A DNA stretch of 54,881 bases from Phenylobacterium sp. GTDB lineage: Bacteria; Pseudomonadota; Alphaproteobacteria; Caulobacterales; Caulobacteraceae. The position numbers and the translations under genes were made by a program. Shown one piece after another: positions 1-11,025 of this stretch. The first letter of the stretch is position 1; every line of letters starts with the position of its first letter. The stretch is from the NCBI RefSeq assembly GCF_004799395.1, contig NZ_SSMZ01000020.1, positions 1 through 54,881 on the forward strand, written 5' to 3'. The notes under the pieces are model-generated. The model ran no database searches. It was not told the origin of the DNA and saw only the letters and a list, made by a program, of their open reading frames with translations.

Positions 1-104
1 GCGCTCGGTCCCCGGCGTCGCCCCCCGGACGCTTCCGCGGGGTGGCTGGCGGGAGGCGGGCGGCTATGTGTATGGATGCGGCCCACCTCTCGCCGGGATA
101 TTTC

Positions 105-581
105 ATGAGACATCTTCTGATCGCCGCCGTCCTTGCCTTCGCCAGCGGAGCCGCGTCAGCTCAGCCGGCGGCGCCGCCCGTCGCGAGCGCCCAGCCCAGC
201 CCTGCGGCCTTCATGGCCAACAACGCTCATGCGCCGGGCGTGAAGTCCCTGGCGGACGGCCTGCAGTACAAGGTCGTGCAGTCCGGTCCGCCCGGCCCGT
301 CGCCCAAGCCGGGCGACGTGATCAAGGTGCACTACGAGGGCACGCTGACCACCGGCGCTGTGTTCGACTCCTCGTTCGCGCGCAACAAGCCCCTGCTCAT
401 GCCGCTCGAAAACCTGGTGCCCGCCTGGATGGAAGCCCTGCCGATGATGCATGTCGGCGACGAGTGGATGCTCTATGTGCCGCCGGAACTCGGCTACGGC
501 GCGGAGGGCTCGGGGCCGATCCCGCCCAACAGCGTGCTCGTGTTCCGCATAAAGCTCCTGGGCATGCTCTCGCAGGACTGA
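105..581 (+). CDS. FKBP-type peptidyl-prolyl cis-trans isomerase, secreted
   Basis: Signal peptide MRHLLIAAVLAFASGAASA; FKBP core GDVIKVHYEGTLTTGAVFDSSF...GYGAEGSGPIPPNSVLVFRIKLL. ATG at 105 preferred over the 42 start. Confidence 0.9.
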   Translation: MRHLLIAAVLAFASGAASAQPAAPPVASAQPSPAAFMANNAHAPGVKSLADGLQYKVVQSGPPGPSPKPGDVIKVHYEGTLTTGAVFDSSFARNKPLLMPLENLVPAWMEALPMMHVGDEWMLYVPPELGYGAEGSGPIPPNSVLVFRIKLLGMLSQD

Positions 582-1604
582 TCAGGGCGCGGGGGGCGGG
601 GCCACCGGAGACTTCATCCGTTCCTCGGCCCGGGCGCCCGAGAGTGCGTTCGGGAGCGAGTAGTTCCCCTCGTGGCAGGCGTATTCGTAGATCGGGCCCT
701 TGGCGGCGCGCATCGGCAGCTGCGCCCTCCAGACCTGGGTGAAGTTGACCGGGTCGTCGACCGCGAATTCGTAGAGGATCCTGTCCTGGGCGGTGCGCGT
801 AAACCGCTCGGTCAGCTTGGCGTGACTTGAGAAGACGAAGCCGCCGCCGAGGCTGGACACCGGAGCCTTGGGGCTGAGGTTCGTGGTCTCGACCACCAGG
901 GTGTCGCCCTCCCACCAGCCGACGCTGTCGCCGAGCCAGGGATGGATGGCGTCGGGCAGGTGGGCGCGGTCGAGCATGCGGATGATCCGCACGTCGTGGT
1001 TCATCTCGATATGGATGGCGACGAAACCGGGGGCCTGGACGATCTGGTAGTTGCCGTTGAAGCCGGTGTTCATCATCGGCGGCCCTTCGGGCGAGCCCAC
1101 GGCGGTCAGGCAGCGCTCCGAGGTCGGGCGGGTCTCGGGGCCCTCGAAGCTGTCATCCTCGGCCGCCTTGTCGGCCTTTTTCCCGGCGTCGGTGAATGGC
1201 AGGCGGCCATTGACGGGATCCACGATCCACGAGGAACGCCTCTCGCCCCCGACGCGGCCAAGGTGCAGGTCCATCTCGAGGAAGTCGGACTGCGGCGCTT
1301 CCTTCACGACGGGCGGCGGGCCGAGCTTCGGGTCGATGGGCGCGCTGCTGATGATGTCGCCGGCGAACTGCTTGAAGCCAGCGATCATCATCGCCTCCTC
1401 CTTGTCGGTCGCCGCCAAGGCTTTGAAGATCGGCGGCCGCTGCAGGAAGGTGAGCGCGGTGTTGTTCCATACGCCCTGCAGGTCCGGCTCGCCCTGGGCG
1501 TTGCGCGGGGCGCGATAGGGCGCCGGGGTCAGGTCTGCGGATTGGGCGGCGCCTGCGGCGGAAGCGGTGGCGATGGCGGCGCAGAGCAGGACAGAGATTC
1601 TCAT
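582..1604 (-). CDS. Secreted hypothetical protein (signal peptide, NAQGEPDLQGVWNN motif family)
   Basis: ORF with start MRISVLLCAAIATASAAGAAQS at 1604; repeated PDLQGVW / GWWEGDTLVVETTNLS motifs typical of a widespread proteobacterial secreted family. Confidence 0.75.
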   Translation of the reverse strand: MRISVLLCAAIATASAAGAAQSADLTPAPYRAPRNAQGEPDLQGVWNNTALTFLQRPPIFKALAATDKEEAMMIAGFKQFAGDIISSAPIDPKLGPPPVVKEAPQSDFLEMDLHLGRVGGERRSSWIVDPVNGRLPFTDAGKKADKAAEDDSFEGPETRPTSERCLTAVGSPEGPPMMNTGFNGNYQIVQAPGFVAIHIEMNHDVRIIRMLDRAHLPDAIHPWLGDSVGWWEGDTLVVETTNLSPKAPVSSLGGGFVFSSHAKLTERFTRTAQDRILYEFAVDDPVNFTQVWRAQLPMRAAKGPIYEYACHEGNYSLPNALSGARAEERMKSPVAPPPAP

Positions 1605-2356
1605 GAGAGGACTCCGTGCATAGGGGCGGCGGACATCGCCGCCCGGGTTTTCGGGGACTTGCGGGGGCTTTGGAGCCGGACGCGGATCAGCCAGAAGATC
1701 ATGGCGGCGACGACCAGCAGGGCCGGGGTGATCAGCCACAGGGATCCACGCAGGGCCTCCGGCTGGGCCCTGGGCTGCCCGGCGAAGGAGCCCCAGGCGA
1801 TGGCCAGCGCCGCGCACATGCGCCACAGGTGCCGGGCGATCCGCTGGCGCCCGAAGACCCCGCCTTGCCGGATCATGCGCAGGTCGCCGATCAGGGCCAG
1901 GGTCGCGACGACGGCGAAGACGTAGCCGACCTGCGACGGCTCGCCGTCGAGGACCCCCTTGGGCATGCGACCCCCGACCACGCCGATAGCCAAGTCGCCC
2001 GCGACCACCGCGACGGCTGCCAGGGCGGCGCCGCTCTCGAAGCGCCCGACCTGGCCCGCCGGCCGCTGGACCGCCGCCCAGGCGGTGGCGGTCAGGTAGA
2101 AGACGAAGACCCCCATCATCGCCGAGACCCGATCGGAGAACAGCGGTGCGGTGACCGCGGCCACGCCCGACATGGTGAGCATGGCCAGGAAGAAGGTCGT
2201 GCCCGCCACCTGGTGCAGGCGCCGGCCCTTGGGGGCGATGAGGGCCACCGTGCCTGAGGCGAGACCGACGGTGGCGCCGCTGACGTGCAGGGCCAGCGCC
2301 GTCTCCGCCAAAACGCGCAGCACGACGGGCGCCCCGGGAGCGAGGTGCAGGATCAT
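1601..2356 (-). CDS. Multi-TM membrane protein (DUF2306-like)
   Basis: Hydrophobic ORF; ATGA overlap with the downstream gene at 1601-1604. Confidence 0.65.
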   Translation of the reverse strand: MILHLAPGAPVVLRVLAETALALHVSGATVGLASGTVALIAPKGRRLHQVAGTTFFLAMLTMSGVAAVTAPLFSDRVSAMMGVFVFYLTATAWAAVQRPAGQVGRFESGAALAAVAVVAGDLAIGVVGGRMPKGVLDGEPSQVGYVFAVVATLALIGDLRMIRQGGVFGRQRIARHLWRMCAALAIAWGSFAGQPRAQPEALRGSLWLITPALLVVAAMIFWLIRVRLQSPRKSPKTRAAMSAAPMHGVLS

Positions 2357-2396
2357 CGGAAGTCTCCGAATGGAGGGGTTCGGTAGGTCTAGGCGG

Positions 2397-3308
2397 TCAG
2401 ATCGGTTCGCGACGTCGTCGAAACCAGACGCAGGCGGCCAGAGAGGCGGCGAAGACGATCAGGCCAATCCAGAGGCCCGGGGTGGTGACGAACTTGCCGG
2501 GATCCAGCTTGTCGAGGCCGAGCTGCGGCATGCCGCCGTGGGCCCTGAGCTCCGCAGCCGGGGCGGTGACGAAGGCCGCGTCGTAGCTGCCGGTGATGCG
2601 GTTGACCACCAGGCCCATCAGGTGCGTGGTGCTGAAGGCCAGTTTCTCCAGCAGCGCCAGCGCCAGCACCGGCAGCACCGCCCAAAGGAAGGGCGCTCGC
2701 TTGGCCCAGACGGAGACCAGCAGCAGCCAGCCGTAGATCGGCGCCACCCAAAGGGTGAGGGTGACCCAGGTGTAGAGCAGGACCACGCCTTCGCCCGCGA
2801 CGGAGCCGACGGTCCAGGGTGTCGCAGCGCTGACGCCAGCGGTGACCAGGATCAGGGTCGAAAGCAGGAAGATGACCGCTTGTGCGACCATGGTCACGAC
2901 GATGCCCACCGCCGGAAGGACCAGCGTTGGGATCGCCGCCTTGGAAAGCACCGTCTTGAGGTCGGAGACGGGAAGGGATTTCCAGAACAGGATGCTGCGG
3001 TCGCGGCGTTCGTTGAAGAGGGCGCCCAGGCAGTAGAAGGCGGCCACGATCATCACGGTCAGGGTGATGGCGGCGTGGGCGGCGACGAAGGGCTCGCCCA
3101 TGACGATCGACTGATGCGCGGGGTCGAGCTTCAGCGTCTCGATACGACGCGCGGGCATGCCGATCGCGCTGATCAGGTAACCGCACCACACCACGGCGGC
3201 GGCGGCGGGGGGGGCGATGTAGACCGAACGGGTCTCCCACAGCTCGCGGCGCACCGACCAGTAGAGCGGCCGGACCTTGGACAGGGGTTGTGAGGCGGCG
3301 TCGGTCAT
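2397..3308 (-). CDS. ABC-2 type transporter permease
   Basis: MTDAASQPLSKVRPLYWSVRRELWE..., multiple TM helices, next to an ABC ATPase. Start taken at 3308 rather than 3971. Confidence 0.8.
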   Translation of the reverse strand: MTDAASQPLSKVRPLYWSVRRELWETRSVYIAPPAAAAVVWCGYLISAIGMPARRIETLKLDPAHQSIVMGEPFVAAHAAITLTVMIVAAFYCLGALFNERRDRSILFWKSLPVSDLKTVLSKAAIPTLVLPAVGIVVTMVAQAVIFLLSTLILVTAGVSAATPWTVGSVAGEGVVLLYTWVTLTLWVAPIYGWLLLVSVWAKRAPFLWAVLPVLALALLEKLAFSTTHLMGLVVNRITGSYDAAFVTAPAAELRAHGGMPQLGLDKLDPGKFVTTPGLWIGLIVFAASLAACVWFRRRREPI

Positions 3309-4168
3309 CAGGCGGCTCCCTGCGTGTCGCTCATCATGGCGACGAACAGATCGGCGAGGCTGGGGGTGCGCACCTCGCCCAAGGCGGCCAGGCGCGTGCG
3401 GTCGGCGTTGTCGAACAGCAGGATGGAGCGGCCGAAGAGCTGTCGCTCCTGGATCGGCTTCATGGCGCGGGCCGCGTCGAGATGGTCGGGAGCGACCATG
3501 ACCTCGCAATAGCGGGCTTCGAAGTCTTCCATGCTGACGTTGAGCGCGATCCGCCCGCGGTCGATGAACACAACGTCGGTGAGGATGTGCTGGATCTCCT
3601 CCACCTGATGGGTGGAGACGATGATCGTGCGGCTGTGGTCGAAATAGTCGTTGAGCAGGCTGTCGTAGAACGACTTGCGGTAGAGCAGGTCGAGGCCCAG
3701 CGTCGGCTCGTCCAGCACCAGCAGCTTGGCGTCGATGGCCATGACCAGGGCCAGGTGGAGTTGGGCGACCATGCCCTTGGAGAGCTCGCGCACCTTGCTG
3801 GTGCGCTTGATGGTCGTGCGCGCAAGAAAACCCTCGGCCTTGGCCCGGTCGAAGCGCGGATGGACGCCGGCCACATAGTCGACCGCGTCGCGGACCTTCA
3901 TCCAGCGTGGCAGGATCGCCACGTCGGCGATGAAGCAGACTTCGGCCATCAGGGCGTCGCGGTTGGTCCAAGGGTCGCGCCCCAGGACCTTCAGGTCGCC
4001 TTCGTAGGGGACCAGGCCGAGCATGGCCTGAAGCGCCGTGCTCTTGCCGGCGCCATTGGGGCCGATCAGGCCAACGATGCGGCCTTCCTCGACCCTGAGG
4101 TCGACGCCCGCGAGTGCGACGTTCGAACCATAGGCCTTGCGCAGGCCGTGGGCGTTGATGGTGACCAC
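3308..4168 (-). CDS. ABC transporter ATP-binding protein
   Basis: Walker A GPNGAGKST, Walker B LLVLDEPTLGLD, H-loop STHQVEE. Confidence 0.9.
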   Translation of the reverse strand: MVTINAHGLRKAYGSNVALAGVDLRVEEGRIVGLIGPNGAGKSTALQAMLGLVPYEGDLKVLGRDPWTNRDALMAEVCFIADVAILPRWMKVRDAVDYVAGVHPRFDRAKAEGFLARTTIKRTSKVRELSKGMVAQLHLALVMAIDAKLLVLDEPTLGLDLLYRKSFYDSLLNDYFDHSRTIIVSTHQVEEIQHILTDVVFIDRGRIALNVSMEDFEARYCEVMVAPDHLDAARAMKPIQERQLFGRSILLFDNADRTRLAALGEVRTPSLADLFVAMMSDTQGAA

Positions 4169-4172
4169 GGCG

Positions 4173-4538
4173 TCAGTCCCCCTTCCGTAGCTTGGCGCCG
4201 CCCAGCAGGTCGTCGGCGAGGCCGAGGCGCTGGATGGTGGCGTGGATCTCGGGCCAGCGGTCGATCAGGAACTTCGCCCGTTCGGCGCTGAGCAGCTGGT
4301 CGCGGGCGCCCGGGGCGACGAACATGCCCAGCCCGCGGCGTTTCTCGACCAGGCTCTCGGCTTCGAGCCCCTGATAGGCCTTGAGCACGGTGAGGGGATT
4401 GACCCGAGACTCGGTCGCCACGTTGCGGACCGACGGCAGGGCGTCGCCCTCCTTCAACAGGCCATCGAGGATCATCGCCACGACCCGTTCCCGGATCTGG
4501 CGGTAGATCGGCTGACTGTCATTCCAATCTGGGTCCAT
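4173..4538 (-). CDS. GntR-family (YtrA-like) transcriptional regulator
   Basis: Short protein with N-terminal wHTH QPIYRQIRERVVAMILDGLLKEGDALPSVRNVATESRVNPLTVLKAYQGLEAESLVEKRRGLGMFV; upstream of and co-directional with an ABC exporter. Confidence 0.85.
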   Translation of the reverse strand: MDPDWNDSQPIYRQIRERVVAMILDGLLKEGDALPSVRNVATESRVNPLTVLKAYQGLEAESLVEKRRGLGMFVAPGARDQLLSAERAKFLIDRWPEIHATIQRLGLADDLLGGAKLRKGD

Positions 4539-4664
4539 TGTCCGTCTCGAAGGGCCCTTGGGAGGGCCGCCGCCCGGGGTACGGGCCACGGCCACCATGA
4601 CCGCTTCAACCTGCTATAGTGTTATACTTAGATAGAACACCAAAGTTAGACAAGCGGAATCTGA

Positions 4665-4886
4665 GGCGGCGGGACTGCGGGCGATCAGGGTGGGCTGGCG
4701 CAGGCGGCGGCGAGGCTGGAGCTGCCGCTGCACGAGGCCATCGCCCGGTTCGGTCAGGCCGATGGACTGCAGGTGCATCGCGGCTGGCGGGTCGCGGCTG
4801 CTGCTGTCCTGGGCGATGAGCGCGATGCGTGCAACGGGCGGCTCAAGCTGGTCAACGGGCTGCGCGCGCCGGTGACCGCAACTTAG
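4665..4886 (+). pseudogene. Coding-like open frame without a start codon (possible gene remnant)
   Basis: Frame reads ...GDQGGLAQAAARLELPLHEAIARFGQADGLQVHRGWRVAAAAVLGDERDACNGRLKLVNGLRAPVTAT*; GC-rich third positions, but TGA at 4662-4664 and no early ATG. Confidence 0.3.
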
Positions 4887-4969
4887 TGATTGAGGTCCGC
4901 GCACGGGGTTGGCTGACGGAGCCTTAGAGTCTCACGGGCCAGCGTGATGATTGGAACGATCGGCGGGGC

Positions 4970-5170
4970 CTATTGGCCGCCGCTGAGTGGGTCAGGCCGC
5001 CGTGCGGCGACGCGCCCACGCATGCGCTCCAGCGTCTGGCGCAGGCGGTCGGCCTCGGCGGCGAGGCTGGAGACGTCATCGGTGAGTTGCGCGACGCGCT
5101 GGCGCAGGTAGAGGTTTTCGCGCTCCAGGTCCTTAGGCGCAGGACCCGGCGCGTCGATCAGTGGGTCCAC
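4970..5170 (-). CDS. Small coiled-coil-like protein (66 aa)
   Basis: GTG start at 5170: MDPLIDAPGPAPKDLERENLYLRQRVAQLTDDVSSLAAEADRLRQTLERMRGRVAARRPDPLSGGQ. Overlaps the preceding small ORF. Confidence 0.6.
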   Translation of the reverse strand: MDPLIDAPGPAPKDLERENLYLRQRVAQLTDDVSSLAAEADRLRQTLERMRGRVAARRPDPLSGGQ

Positions 5171-5292
5171 CAGACCAGAGCGCCGACCGCGGCGACCAGC
5201 AGGACGCTGAACCAGAAGGGCACGTTGCGCGGCGAAAGGAACGGCGTCGGCGGGAACGCCGGCGTCTTGGACGGCTCGGGCGAGCCGCTCAC
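5158..5292 (-). CDS. Small single-TM protein (44 aa)
   Basis: GTG start at 5292: MSGSPEPSKTPAFPPTPFLSPRNVPFWFSVLLVAAVGALVWWTH. GTGA overlap with the upstream small ORF. Confidence 0.55.
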   Translation of the reverse strand: MSGSPEPSKTPAFPPTPFLSPRNVPFWFSVLLVAAVGALVWWTH

Positions 5293-5390
5293 GACCCGCG
5301 TCCAGTGCGGACCTTGGCGAGCGCGTAGATGAAGGGTGAAACGCCGGCCACCAGCGCGCAGAGCGCGGCGGCCACGAACAGCATCGGCAT
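5289..5390 (-). CDS. Small single-TM protein (33 aa)
   Basis: ATG at 5390: MPMLFVAAALCALVAGVSPFIYALAKVRTGRGS; overlaps the next ORF. Confidence 0.5.
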   Translation of the reverse strand: MPMLFVAAALCALVAGVSPFIYALAKVRTGRGS

Positions 5391-5505
5391 GGATTGTCTC
5401 GAAGACGGACGCCGCGTCGCGAGGGCTCAACCGCTTCGGTGGCGGCGACCGCGCGACGGCGCTGATCCCCATATGGCCCCGCTCGCGCGTGATTGATAGG
5501 GGCGC

Positions 5506-7062
5506 TCAGGCGCCCAGGAGGGGCGCCAGGGGCTTCACCCATCCGCCGCTGGCGGCTTCGTAGGCCGCGCCCAGCTTGAGGCAGGCCAGCTCCTGGTGCC
5601 ACGGCGCGACGATCTGGACGCCGATGGGAAGTCCCTCCGGCCCGAACCCCGCCGGGACGGCCAGCGACGGGCAACCTGACATGGTGACGAGGCAAACCGC
5701 CTTCATCCACTCGTGATAGGTCTGCATTTGGTGGCCGGCGATCTCGCGCGGCCAGGCTTCCTCGGCCTTGAACGGGAAGAGCTGCGCGGTCGGGGCGACC
5801 AGATAATCGTAGCGCTCGAAGAAACGGCGGACCGCCTGGCTCCATTCGGTCCGGACGGCAGAGTCGGCCGCGACGTCGACGGCCGACAGCTTCAGCCCGG
5901 TCTCGACCTCGTAGACGGCCTCCGGCTTCAGCATCGGGCGCGTGGCGGGGTCCTTGTAATAGGGGAGCAGCGCGCCGCCCTGCTGCCAGCCGCGCAGACG
6001 AATGAAGGATCGCCAGAGCTTCTCCAGGGGATAGGCAGGAAACGCCGGCTCGACGACGCAGCCCATCGTCTCGAAGGTCTTCAGCGCCGCGCGGCAGGTG
6101 TCCAGCACGGCGGGCTCGGTGGGCGCAAAGCCGCCGAAATCGCCGGCCCAGGCGATCCGCTTGCCCTTCATGTCGGCCTCCAGCGGGCCCCGGAACTGCG
6201 CGCCGCCGGTCTCCATCGACAAGGGCGCCCGCGGATCGTAGCCGGCCTGGACGGAGAGCAGCAGGGCGACATCCGCCACGGTCCGGGCCATCGGTCCGGT
6301 GACCCCCATGGACGGCAGCCAGTCGTCCCTGGCCTGGACCGGCACCCGGCCGGCGCTGGTCCGGAACCCCACGACGTTGTTCCAGCCGGCCGGGTTGCGC
6401 AGGCTGCCGCCGTAGTCGCTGCCGTCGGCCACCGGGAGCATATGCAGCGCCAGGGCCACCGCCGCGCCGCCGCTGCTGCCGCCTGCCGACCTGGTCTGGT
6501 CCCAGGCGTTGCGGGTGACCCCGTAGACCGGGTTGAAGGTGTGCGAACCGAGGCCGAATTCCGGAGTGTTGGTCTTGCCGACGTAGATCACCCCCGCCTT
6601 GCGCATCCGCTCGACGACGATGCTGTCGGAGGTCGCCACGAAGTCGCGGAAGATCGGCGAGCCTTGGGTGTAGCGGATGCCCTTGACCGGCTGCAGGTCC
6701 TTTACGGCGAGCGGGAAGCCGTGCAGCGGGCCGGTCGCCTCGCGCCGGGTCAACTGGTCGTCGTGGGCCTGGGCCTGATGCAGCAGGCCATCGCGGTCCT
6801 GCAGGGCGACGATGGCGTTGACGCGCGGATTGATCGCGTCGATGTGGTCGAGGTAGGCGCGCATGACCTCCGTGCAGGAGACCTGCCGCGCCTGGATCAC
6901 CCTGGCCAGTTCGGCGGCGTCCCACATGACGACTTCGGAGGGACGGGCGGCTGCCGTCGAGGCCCCGCCCGCGGCTGCGCCCGCGACCACGCCGCCGGTC
7001 ATCTTGAGAACGGTCCGGCGGTCGACCCCGCCCGCGCCTGATCGTTCGTCGTCATTGTCCAT
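5506..7062 (-). CDS. Amidase-signature family hydrolase, Tat-exported
   Basis: Tat motif DRRTVLKMTGG; amidase signature AGGSSGGAAVALALHMLPVADGSDYGGSLRNPAGWNNVVGFRTS. Confidence 0.9.
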   Translation of the reverse strand: MDNDDERSGAGGVDRRTVLKMTGGVVAGAAAGGASTAAARPSEVVMWDAAELARVIQARQVSCTEVMRAYLDHIDAINPRVNAIVALQDRDGLLHQAQAHDDQLTRREATGPLHGFPLAVKDLQPVKGIRYTQGSPIFRDFVATSDSIVVERMRKAGVIYVGKTNTPEFGLGSHTFNPVYGVTRNAWDQTRSAGGSSGGAAVALALHMLPVADGSDYGGSLRNPAGWNNVVGFRTSAGRVPVQARDDWLPSMGVTGPMARTVADVALLLSVQAGYDPRAPLSMETGGAQFRGPLEADMKGKRIAWAGDFGGFAPTEPAVLDTCRAALKTFETMGCVVEPAFPAYPLEKLWRSFIRLRGWQQGGALLPYYKDPATRPMLKPEAVYEVETGLKLSAVDVAADSAVRTEWSQAVRRFFERYDYLVAPTAQLFPFKAEEAWPREIAGHQMQTYHEWMKAVCLVTMSGCPSLAVPAGFGPEGLPIGVQIVAPWHQELACLKLGAAYEAASGGWVKPLAPLLGA

Positions 7063-7305
7063 CGCCCACGTTCCGGTCCCCAAGCGTTCAAGCTACAGCG
7101 ATCCATCGAGCGCGCGAGCCATGAATCTCCAGGGTTCGCCCGGGTGAAGAGGGCGCACCCGAACGGCCCCTGAATGCGGCGAGGCCGCGCTCTTGGCCCG
7201 ACTGGCGCACGGAGTCCGGAGCCGCGGCGAGAAATTCCACGCCCGCCGGCGGAGATTAGGGCGGTGTTAACCATCCGTTGTCCGTCGCCGTTTTGAGTCG
7301 CGCGC

Positions 7306-9414
<2,109 letters not shown>

Positions 9415-9442
9415 CGCACGCTTGCCGCGACGCAGGCGCCTG

Positions 9443-9456
9443 TGACACCAGTGTCA
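9443..9456. promoter_or_regulatory. Palindromic operator candidate TGACAC-CA-GTGTCA
   Basis: Inverted repeat about 90 bp upstream of the isomerase/epimerase start; resembles LacI/GalR-type operators. Confidence 0.45.
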
Positions 9457-9544
9457 ATTCGGCGGCGCGTCGCGTGAACAAGGTGGCCATCGATGGGCGC
9501 CGCGGAAAAGATGCGGTTCTCAGACCTCAATCCAGGAGCCCGGA

Positions 9545-10507
9545 ATGATCGGCATGTCGCGTAGGGGTCTCATCGGCGCAGGGCTCGCGGCGGGGGCGTC
9601 CGGCCTCGCCGCGCGGGCGACGGCCGCCAGTCCCAAGGAGCCGTTCTTCCGCGGCAATGGGCTGCCCGTGGGGCTGCAACTCTACACCTTGGGCCCGGAC
9701 CTGGCGAAGGACCTCGACGGCATGTTGGGGCAGGTGGCGGGGATCGGCTATCGGACCGTCGAGACCGCCGGCTACGCCGGGCGAACCCCCCAGGAGATGC
9801 GCGCCGCCCTCGACAAGGCGGGGCTGAAATGCACGAGCGCGCATATTCCGGCGACGGCCGCGAGCGGCCAGCCGAGCTGGGCCAACATCGATGAGGTGAT
9901 CGCCGACGCCAAGGTGCTGGGCTTCACACATGTGGTGCTGCCGATGTTCGAGGTCCCGGCGCGGATCACATCGGTCCACATCGAGGGCGAGTCCACGGCG
10001 GACTCCCGCGAGCGGATGGTGCGCAGCCTGACGGTGGACGACTGGAAGGGCACGGCTGACCTGCTCAACGCCAAGGGCAAGGCCCTCAGGGCGGCGGGCC
10101 TGACGGCCGGCTATCACAATCACAATGTGGAGTTCGCGCCGGTGGGCGGGACGACCGGGCTGGAGATCCTGCTGAAGGGCACGGACCCGGCGCTTGTGTC
10201 GTTCGAGATGGACGTGGGCTGGGTGGTGGCCGGCGGCCACGACCCCTTCGCGCTCCTGAAGGCTCACGCCGGGCGCTTCAAGCAGATGCACATCAAGGAC
10301 GTGAAGGTCACGACCAAGACCAACTTCGCCTTCCGTCAGGACCCGACCGAGGTGGGGTCCGGGATCATCGACTGGAAGAAGCTGCTGCCGGCGGCCTATG
10401 CGGAGGGCGTGCGCGGCTTCTTCGTCGAGCAGGAGCCGCCCTTCGAGCACCCACGCATCGACTCGGCGAAGATCTGCTTCGACTACCTGAACGCCGTCGT
10501 GGCCTGA
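9545..10507 (+). CDS. Sugar phosphate isomerase/epimerase (xylose isomerase-like TIM barrel), Tat signal
   Basis: MSRRGLIGAGLAAGASGLAARATA signal; VGLQLYTLGPDLAKDLDGML...YHNHNVEF...MHIKDV...EQEPP. Confidence 0.87.
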   Translation: MIGMSRRGLIGAGLAAGASGLAARATAASPKEPFFRGNGLPVGLQLYTLGPDLAKDLDGMLGQVAGIGYRTVETAGYAGRTPQEMRAALDKAGLKCTSAHIPATAASGQPSWANIDEVIADAKVLGFTHVVLPMFEVPARITSVHIEGESTADSRERMVRSLTVDDWKGTADLLNAKGKALRAAGLTAGYHNHNVEFAPVGGTTGLEILLKGTDPALVSFEMDVGWVVAGGHDPFALLKAHAGRFKQMHIKDVKVTTKTNFAFRQDPTEVGSGIIDWKKLLPAAYAEGVRGFFVEQEPPFEHPRIDSAKICFDYLNAVVA

Positions 10508-10610
10508 CGCCAGGGCATGGACAAACCGTCGCGACGGGGCCTAAGACGCCCCTCGTCACGGCCAAGTTCCGGCCGAGATCGTCCGCGGCCCATCTGCGGG
10601 CGCCTATCCT

Positions 10611-10828
10611 GCGCGCCGATGCCCTTCGGGGCTTAATCGGGAACGCAGTAGGGGGCTCACTTTCTCGCTTTGAGAAGGGCGCCCCTGATCTGCGGCTGTC
10701 CCTGCAACTGTAAGCGGTGAGTGCAGACGTCTTCGGCGGGAGATTTCCCGCCAGCCACTGGGCCGAAAGGCCCGGGAAGGTCGACGTCTGTCGCGATGAC
10801 CCGCGAGCCAGGAAACCGGTCGGTGCGC
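10611..10828 (+). ncRNA. Cobalamin (B12) riboswitch aptamer
   Basis: GGGAACGCAGTAG, CTGTCCCTGCAACTGTAAGCGG, GCCACTGGGCCGAAAGGCCCGGGAAGG, B12 box GAGCCAGGAAACCGG; P1 closing stem 10611-10619 / 10820-10828; directly upstream of TonB receptor and ABC genes. Confidence 0.95.
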
Positions 10829-10985
10829 GTCGCTCGAGCTTTCGGATCAGTGTGAATCCGGGGCGCGGTCTTCCGTCTGAGCGACGAGCAGAAGCGGTGG
10901 GGAGCCGTTTCGACCGGTCCGGCCGGCGCCTCAACGCGTCAGCGCCGCCGGGCCGTCGGCCTGAGGGGTCCGCCCGAAGGAGGCT

Positions 10986-11020
10986 CTCCGCCTGTCGTTC
11001 AGACGCAGGCAAACGGAGGG
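10986..11020 (+). promoter_or_regulatory. Shine-Dalgarno-sequestering hairpin in the B12 riboswitch expression platform
   Basis: CTCCG-CCTG-t-CGT-TCAG-ACG-CAGG-caaa-CGGAG, with GGAGGG as the SD before ATG 11026. Confidence 0.6.
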
Positions 11021-11025
11021 CTTCC

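Noticed and set aside
3309-3971. N-terminal extension giving a 524-aa ABC permease
   Set aside because: Overlaps the ATPase gene out of frame; the permease starts at 3308 with stop/start coupling.
10717-11025. N-terminal extension of btuB in the ORF track
   Set aside because: Lies within the cobalamin riboswitch and its expression platform; signal peptide and SD support ATG 11026.
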